Assembly (NCBI GenBank): GCA_026770615.1 | Contig: MU631345.1 | Span: forward strand, 201,362 to 213,590 | Direction: 5' to 3' | DNA from: Pavlovales sp. CCMP2436 | Lineage: Eukaryota; Haptophyta; Pavlovophyceae; Pavlovales | Length of the DNA: 12,229 nucleotides | Shown: piece by piece, positions 8,801 to 12,229 of the stretch | Numbering within the stretch: the first letter of the stretch is position 1 | How the letters are laid out: each line of letters starts with the position of its first letter | Position numbers and translations under genes: made by a program | The notes under the pieces: model-generated | What the model was told of the DNA's origin: nothing | What the model saw: the letters and a program-made list of their open reading frames with translations, nothing else | Database searches by the model: none

Positions 8801-10077
8801 GCACCTGTGTGACGGGGTTGAGCTTGCAGACGAAGAGGACGTTTTCAGGGGGCGCCACATCGGCGTCGGGAAGGTCGCCCAACATCTCGAGGACCTCTGC
8901 GCGACTTTTGGCGGCCTGTTCTCCGCATGAGTATTCTTCTTCTCAGTGTATTGTTATTACGGGCATGCGGTGCCATTTGGCAAGATGTTCTATTCTTTAT
9001 TTCTAAATGCAATCAACGCACCTGAGCAGCTAGCTCCTCCTCCAGTTGCTCCGCACTCTTGCCTGCGTGCTCGTCGAGAGCCTACGGGGGGGGGGGGGGG
9101 GGGGGCGTTCGCGCGATCTATAGACGGGAAGCGATAGCAATTGGAAAATACTGAGCACGCGCGATAAGCAGTTACCTCGTCGTCGGCGATGCGCACTTTG
9201 TCCTGCTGCAGCTGCTCCCGTGTGGGCGAGGGCGAGCGGCTCTGCACACATACGGGGGGGAGGGGGGGGGGTTGGCAGTCAAATTAGCGGGCACCAGCAC
9301 CCTCAGCCCTCCCTCCGTAACAGGGAAATGCTCATCCTGATTTTGGTGTGCTCCGGCTAGGGTGTTAAGCTAGAGTATGGTGTAAGGCCAGAGTGTTGCT
9401 TAGGCTCTGGACAAGCAGCCAGGCAAAAGAAAACGCACCGGCACGCGCAGCCCCTCCGGGTCCGGAAACGGGTCGTCGAGGACGATGGTGTGCTTGATTC
9501 GGATGTTTTGGAACGGCCGCCCCTCTCCGTCCACATACGCAGCATCGATGGCTGTCAGCGCCTCAATCCCTTCCGCCACCTGCCCGAAGATGGTATGAGT
9601 CTCGTCGAGGTGGTGTAGCGCGGGTCCCGTCGTGATCAAGAACTGGGAGGCGTTCGTATCGGGCCCGGCGTTGGCCATCGAGAGTGTGCCCATCTCAGCG
9701 TGCGTGTAGTGCTTGCTCAGCTCGTCTGCGAAGAACCGGCTGCGCAACCCCTCTGTACCCGGCAGCAACCCGTACACTGAGGTACCCCCCGTCCCGGTGC
9801 CAGAAGGGTCGCCGGTCTGCACCATAAGGTCACAATTGGGGGTCATCGGGTTGCGCAAAGGTTAGATGGGCGAGCTGGGCGACGGCGGGATGGAGGAGCC
9901 GGAGGGCAGGCCGGTCGTCACCTGTACGAGCCTGCCTTTCTGGACGAGGTGGAAGAGGCAGCCGTTGTAGTACTTGAGCTTGCACAGCTTGAGGAAGTTC
10001 TGGCAGGCGCGCGGCGCGTGAGCCGCGTGCAGGTCGACCACGATGTCCCCCTTTGACGTCTCGAGTAAGACCGACAT
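5854..10077 (-). CDS. PPIL4: PPIL4/CYP59-type peptidyl-prolyl isomerase with RRM, complete, ten exons
   Basis: This is a nuclear cyclophilin-RRM protein; relatives act with RNA polymerase II and spliceosomes. Exons, 5' to 3': 10077-9922, 9816-9439, 9241-9176, 9081-9022, 8915-8805, 8565-8512, 7937-7860, 7578-7504, 6908-6671, 6299-5854. All introns are GT-AG; the first eight are phase 0, the last phase 1. The joined CDS is 1662 nt, 553 residues. Residues 1-165 form the cyclophilin domain ([45 protein letters not shown]). A linker with SPTREQL and [11 protein letters not shown] follows. The RRM spans about 245-322, with RNP2 LFVCKL and RNP1 LNYAFIEF. Exons 1-8 align to animal PPIL4, as I recall it, without gaps through exon joins. 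Residues 333-405 are glycine-rich where plant CYP59 has a zinc knuckle; no CCHC motif is seen. MVFDF follows, then a basic RD/RE/RS tail (477-553). Cyclophilin A Arg55, Phe60 and Trp121 correspond to Leu44, Arg49 and His121, so isomerase activity is doubtful. Exon 10 could start 6 nt earlier (TATAG), adding two residues. Confidence 0.95.
6300..6670 (-). other. PPIL4: PPIL4 intron 9, with C-tract and trinucleotide repeat
   Basis: The donor is GTATGT and the acceptor GAGCTAG. On the sense strand it carries an 18-nt C-tract (plus-strand G-run about 6626-6643) close to the donor, followed by an ACC/ACT-type trinucleotide stretch (plus strand GTG/GTA, about 6565-6613). It is the only phase-1 intron in the gene. 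Confidence 0.8.
6626..6643. repeat. Poly-G/poly-C homopolymer (about 18 bp)
   Basis: An uninterrupted G-run on the plus strand, C on the PPIL4 sense strand, inside intron 9 and 27 nt from the 5' splice site. Confidence 0.95.
7562..7668 (-). repeat. PPIL4: Duplicated start of PPIL4 exon 8 inside intron 7
   Basis: The 19-bp plus-strand string at 7562-7580 (true exon 8 start with its AG) is repeated exactly at 7650-7668, 88 bp upstream in the sense direction. The upstream copy has its own AG and a C-rich tract (plus-strand G8 at 7686-7693). If spliced in phase 0 it would encode [10 protein letters not shown] and then stop. A sense AATAAA lies between the copies (plus-strand TTTATT at 7599-7604). 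Confidence 0.7.
7732..7797. repeat. Long GC-rich palindrome in PPIL4 intron 7
   Basis: Arms 7732-7753 and 7776-7797 are inverted repeats matching at 21 of 22 positions. The 22-nt spacer contains a second small inverted repeat (TGGGCC/GGCCCA). All units are GGCCCAG-like, so the block could form a strong hairpin in RNA or a cruciform in DNA. Confidence 0.85.
7943..7971. repeat. G-rich tract (sense C-tract) next to the exon 7 acceptor
   Basis: G-runs of 9, 4, 3 and 6 on the plus strand start 3 nt from the exon 7 acceptor AG. On the sense strand this is the polypyrimidine tract, made almost only of C; the plus strand has the four G-runs needed for a quadruplex. Confidence 0.85.
7988..8027. repeat. 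Two-copy 21-bp tandem duplication in PPIL4 intron 6
   Basis: CTCTCTGAGAAGAAGTTCC at 7988-8006 recurs at 8009-8027 with one A/G difference. Confidence 0.85.
8629..8785. repeat. (TAG)n/(TGG) trinucleotide microsatellite and pyrimidine tract in PPIL4 intron 5
   Basis: From 8629 to about 8735 the plus strand is an imperfect AGT/GGT array, followed by CTC/CTT units to about 8785. On the sense strand this is a GAA/GAG purine block near the donor and an ACT/ACC array after it, filling most of the 239-bp intron 5. The valine-run frame on the plus strand is a by-product. Confidence 0.9.
9086..9105. repeat. 20-bp poly-G/poly-C run serving as tract at the PPIL4 exon 4 acceptor
   Basis: An uninterrupted 20-G run on the plus strand. 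On the sense strand it is C20 followed by GTAG and exon 4, so it takes the place of a usual U-rich polypyrimidine tract. Confidence 0.95.
9254..9271. repeat. G7-A-G10 tract (sense C-tract) at the PPIL4 exon 3 acceptor
   Basis: The sense strand reads C10-T-C7 and then GTATGTGTGCAG into exon 3. It is the third C-homopolymer next to a 3' splice site in this gene. Confidence 0.9.
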
Positions 10078-10522
10078 CGCTCCCCGCCTTCGCCTTTCTT
10101 GTTCTGGGCCCTGTACTGGGGCGAGGACCAGGCAGAGAGTACTTATGCGTAAATCACTGACATCGCGCTTTTTTAAATCACCCCAGGTTCGATCCAACCT
10201 CTGTCCCGCCTTTTGTCTCTTTGCCCTTTTAGCGCAGCGGGGTGGGAAGGCCGTGGCGCGCGCAGCCACCAACGAGAAACCCGGTGGAGATGCCGTGGGC
10301 GCGCCCGCACGTCCCGCCCGCGCGCTCGCGCGCGCCCGTAGCCTTTCGTGGGGGGGACGGGACGTGCATGCAGCGACCAGCAGTGGTGGCGCACGGTGTG
10401 CATGCAGCGCGGCAGCCGCGCGAGTGTCGCCTGCCACGCCGCGAGTGGATATAATAAGTATTTGTTACATCTATGAACGTGGTTGTGAATTCGAAGCGAA
10501 ACATTCTTAAAGTTTGGTATAG
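10078..10522 (-). other. PPIL4: PPIL4 upstream region (5' UTR and presumed promoter)
   Basis: The ATG at 10077 has context GGGAGCG. Upstream, a sense TTTAAAAAAG lies about 95 bp away (10169-10178). A GC-rich block at 10240-10440 includes an alternating CG run near 10317-10336 and two copies of GTGCATGCAGCG. The final 80 bp before the repeat copy are AT-rich. Plus-strand open frames here lack any recognisable product. Confidence 0.5.
10364..10409. promoter_or_regulatory. Two direct copies of 12-mer GTGCATGCAGCG
   Basis: Copies lie at 10364-10375 and 10398-10409, 34 bp apart. An inverted third copy, CGCTGCATGCAC, is at 11281-11292, where the flanking GTCCCCGTCCCC also mirrors the GGGACGGGAC next to the first copy. 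The core GCATGC is palindromic. A regulatory role is inference. Confidence 0.35.
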
Positions 10523-11121
10523 TGTGTAAACATCTAGAAATACGTCCGTCCCCTGACAGGTCTCCACCGGACCCGAGTGTTAAAAAACACTCGGATCAAG
10601 GGACCTTTGCAGAGCACACGGATACCGTCCCCACCGATAAGGCTGATCAGGCACACGACAGTCGACGGCTCTCTGACTGACACACTGTCCGGCCGCCGCT
10701 GCCTCTCGCTCGTCTCAAAATGCAGCTCGCCTGCGCACGTGCCACACCTGTAGCACAAAATAAACAGACAAATAACCTCCGGTAGCCTGTACCCCACTGT
10801 GTGATTCCTGTCCACGAGGGGCAAGAATCACACGGTGGGGGCTCATTGTGGTCCCGGTCTACCCCAACCCCTCAGGGGGGTGGGCCTCAGGCTCAATATG
10901 TTGGAGTGTGTTTTCGAGGCATTGTTCCTCCCTCCTGCGCTTTTGGCGCGCCTCTGCTGGCTGCTGGGGTGTGCGGGTCTGTGGCCCTGCTTTTAGCCGC
11001 GTGGATGGGCGCAGAACACGGTGGTGTGGGGCTCTGACGGCGGTCGTTCCGCTATTGTCTGTGGGTGGCTGCGTCGTGCGAGTCCGCTTTCGTTCCGCTG
11101 CCGATTGTTGTGTCTGGTCCA
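10523..11121 (-). repeat. Dispersed ~600-bp repeat, copy B (inverted relative to copy A)
   Basis: Its reverse complement matches 3378-3978. It carries the same 49-nt hairpin (10792-10840). Near its sense 3' end, copy B keeps a perfect 9-bp stem, CCGAGTGTT/AACACTCGG with an AAAA loop (10573-10594); the equivalent in copy A (3905-3927) is degraded. It sits directly upstream of PPIL4. No target-site duplication was found around it. Confidence 0.9.
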
Positions 11122-11319
11122 AGTAGTAATAAGCTCGACATGGCGTCAAAGTGTCGCAGGTCTGATTCCGGTTACGCCTTTGCTTTCTTGCCTTTTGCGC
11201 ATCATCCTCCTTTCGGCGGACGCGCCCAACGAGGACGGAAACCAGCGAGAGCCGTGTATGTGCACGCGTGGCGGCCGTTGCGCTGCATGCACGTCCCCGT
11301 CCCCTCATCGTTGAACATA

Positions 11320-11482
11320 CAGGGGATCGCGGGCAATAAGAACGGCGCTTTCTGAGGCTGAGGCTGAGTTTCTTAGCAAATTATATACATTTTTTTAAAA
11401 AAATTGATTGAGTTACATACAAACAGTGCAAAAAAGGCTCAGTTTCTTAACACGACGGTTTCTTATTGCCCGTGATCCCCTG
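11320..11482. mobile_element. 163-bp MITE-like element with 23-bp terminal inverted repeats and TA flanks
   Basis: The left end CAGGGGATCGCGGGCAATAA and the right end (reverse complement) CAGGGGATCACGGGCAATAA match at 22 of 23 positions. TA dinucleotides flank both ends (11318-11319 and 11483-11484). TA target duplication with short CAG-starting TIRs is typical of the IS630/Tc1/mariner (pogo-like) superfamily. The inside is AT-rich and non-coding and has a direct repeat of AGGCT(G/C)AGTTTCTTA, so the element is non-autonomous. Confidence 0.85.
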
Positions 11483-11730
11483 TAGTGCGTTTGCGTTGTC
11501 AGCCGCGCGCTCGAGCGTGGGCGGAACATGCGGGCGTGCCAGTAGCTTCCCCGTCGTATGTCCAATGGCGACTGCGAGCCCTAACGCATTCCCGCCCAGC
11601 AAGCCGGGCTGGAAATTCTTCTAAATGACCTGCCGACCCCTCCCATCGGCCGCAGTACACTGGGGCTTTTAAGGGGGCACACTGGGCCTTGTGACAAGGT
11701 AGTTAAGTTAGTTTTATATTTGTCACATAC

Positions 11731-11750
11731 AAGCTAATAGCTATTAGCTT
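11731..11750. promoter_or_regulatory. Perfect 20-bp palindrome
   Basis: AAGCTAATAGCTATTAGCTT equals its own reverse complement and lies 164 bp before the ATG at 11914. It could be a dimeric factor site, but no known factor is assigned. Confidence 0.5.
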
Positions 11751-11913
11751 GAACGCGTATATGTGCACTTAAACAGGCTGAATTAGTTAATAGAGCTACA
11801 CATATTAGCAGCACCCGGAAGTAAACACCCATCGATTTTTGTTGTTGAAGAAAGAAGTCCGACATCGTCATTTCCATGCGTATTGTTAAAATTAGTTACG
11901 CTTTGACGTAGCG

Positions 11914-12229
11914 ATGGAAGAAAGAGACGAGGCTGAGGAGGGAGGCCGCCTGCCGCTCTTCTACACGATCAGTGACAAGCCCAACAAGCCCGGCGACAGC
12001 GATGACGACAGCGACGGCGACGCGACCCGCCTGCTCGATGACTACGACGAGCTTGCCGCCTCCTCTGCCGCCGCTACCGCTGCGCGTGGCGCCGTCACCT
12101 CTACCGCCGCTGCCGCTGCGCGTGCCGCCGCCGCGCTTAAAGCTGCATCGTACATCGATTATCCGTATGAGGTCGAGGAGATTGTCTCGTACCGCCACAA
12201 CAAGAAGAAGCGGCGCAAGGAGTGGCGGG
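11914..12229 (+). CDS. 5' part of a gene with acidic, Ala-rich N-terminus; possible chromodomain protein, runs off the window
   Basis: The ATG at 11914 opens a frame of 105 codons to the window edge without a stop or an obvious donor. Residues 1-17 are acidic (MEERDEAEEGG). Residues 20-45 contain DKPNKPGDSDDDSDGD and an acidic DDYDEL. Residues 48-78 are Ala-rich and include a 12-residue tandem duplication. The last residues read YPYEVEEIVSYRHNKKKRRKEW. A pattern Y-x-V-E-x-I followed by a basic stretch resembles strand 1 of a chromodomain (compare Y-E-V-E-R-I-V in Clr4-type proteins), with the expected W-x-x-Y part lying beyond the window. A CHD-type remodeller or another chromatin protein is possible. 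The frame is well supported; the family is tentative. Confidence 0.6.
   Translation, partial: MEERDEAEEGGRLPLFYTISDKPNKPGDSDDDSDGDATRLLDDYDELAASSAAATAARGAVTSTAAAAARAAAALKAASYIDYPYEVEEIVSYRHNKKKRRKEWR
12063..12134 (+). repeat. 36-bp (12-codon) in-frame tandem duplication
   Basis: Units 12063-12098 and 12099-12134 are similar, both built on CTCT(G/A)CCGCCGCT(A/G)CCGCTGCGCGTG. Translated, both give Ala-rich segments with a single Arg (AAATAAR and AAAAAAR-like). Expansion is in frame, so it lengthens the Ala tract only. Confidence 0.8.

Larger units (their letters stand above)
11122..11913. other. Intergenic region upstream of the right-edge gene
   Basis: No supported gene. It holds the inverted 12-mer at 11281, a MITE-like element at 11320-11482, and a perfect palindrome at 11731-11750. 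The last 200 bp are AT-rich, fitting a promoter or 5' UTR for the gene starting at 11914. Confidence 0.6.

Noticed and set aside
8595..8930. Open frame with a long valine run on the plus strand
   Set aside because: Product of the (GTA/GTG) microsatellite in intron 5 and the antisense of PPIL4 exon 5.
10186..10195. GGTTCGATCC, a tRNA B-box-like string
   Set aside because: Flanks do not pair into a T-arm and no A box, acceptor stem or anticodon arm is found upstream.
1..12229. CRISPR array, bacterial operon, rRNA or prophage
   Set aside because: No spaced identical repeats, no packed co-directional ORFs with ribosome-binding sites and no rRNA signature; clear spliceosomal introns mark a eukaryotic genome.

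Overview
The window comes from a nuclear genome of a eukaryote, most likely a unicellular alga or other protist. Genes are split by GT-AG spliceosomal introns. Exons are GC-rich with CpG freely used. Introns and spacers alternate between AT-rich stretches, homopolymers and microsatellites, with no operon-like packing and no bacterial signals. I could not place the lineage more precisely from sequence alone.

Layout. (1) Positions 8-1374, plus strand: the last two exons of a bacterial-type ribosomal protein uL2, best read as the mitochondrial protein uL2m (MRPL2), split by a 1020-bp intron. (2) 1375-3377: about 2 kb with no gene I can name; it holds only short repeats, a TATA-like site and ambiguous open frames. 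(3) 3378-3978: copy A of a ~600-bp dispersed repeat; copy B lies inverted at 10523-11121. (4) 3979-5853: unassigned spacer with weak small-ORF candidates. (5) 5854-10077, minus strand: a complete ten-exon gene for a PPIL4/CYP59-type cyclophilin with an RRM. It could be joined exon by exon, and every splice site is GT-AG; the model gives 553 residues. (6) 10078-10522: its GC-rich upstream region with a repeated 12-mer. (7) 11122-11913: spacer with a 163-bp TA-flanked MITE-like element and a perfect 20-bp palindrome. (8) 11914 to the window end, plus strand: the 5' end of a gene encoding an acidic, Ala-rich N-terminus that leads into what looks like the first strand of a chromodomain.

How it fits together. 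The genes belong to unrelated core processes (mitochondrial translation, splicing/transcription-coupled cyclophilin-RRM function, possibly chromatin), so no joint pathway is implied. The interest is structural. The PPIL4 gene sits inside a 6.5-kb interval bounded by near-identical inverted repeats. Several of its introns carry long sense-strand C-tracts next to 3' splice sites. One intron holds a duplicated exon start with its own C-tract and AG, which would give a truncated reading frame. I found no clear new multi-gene system.
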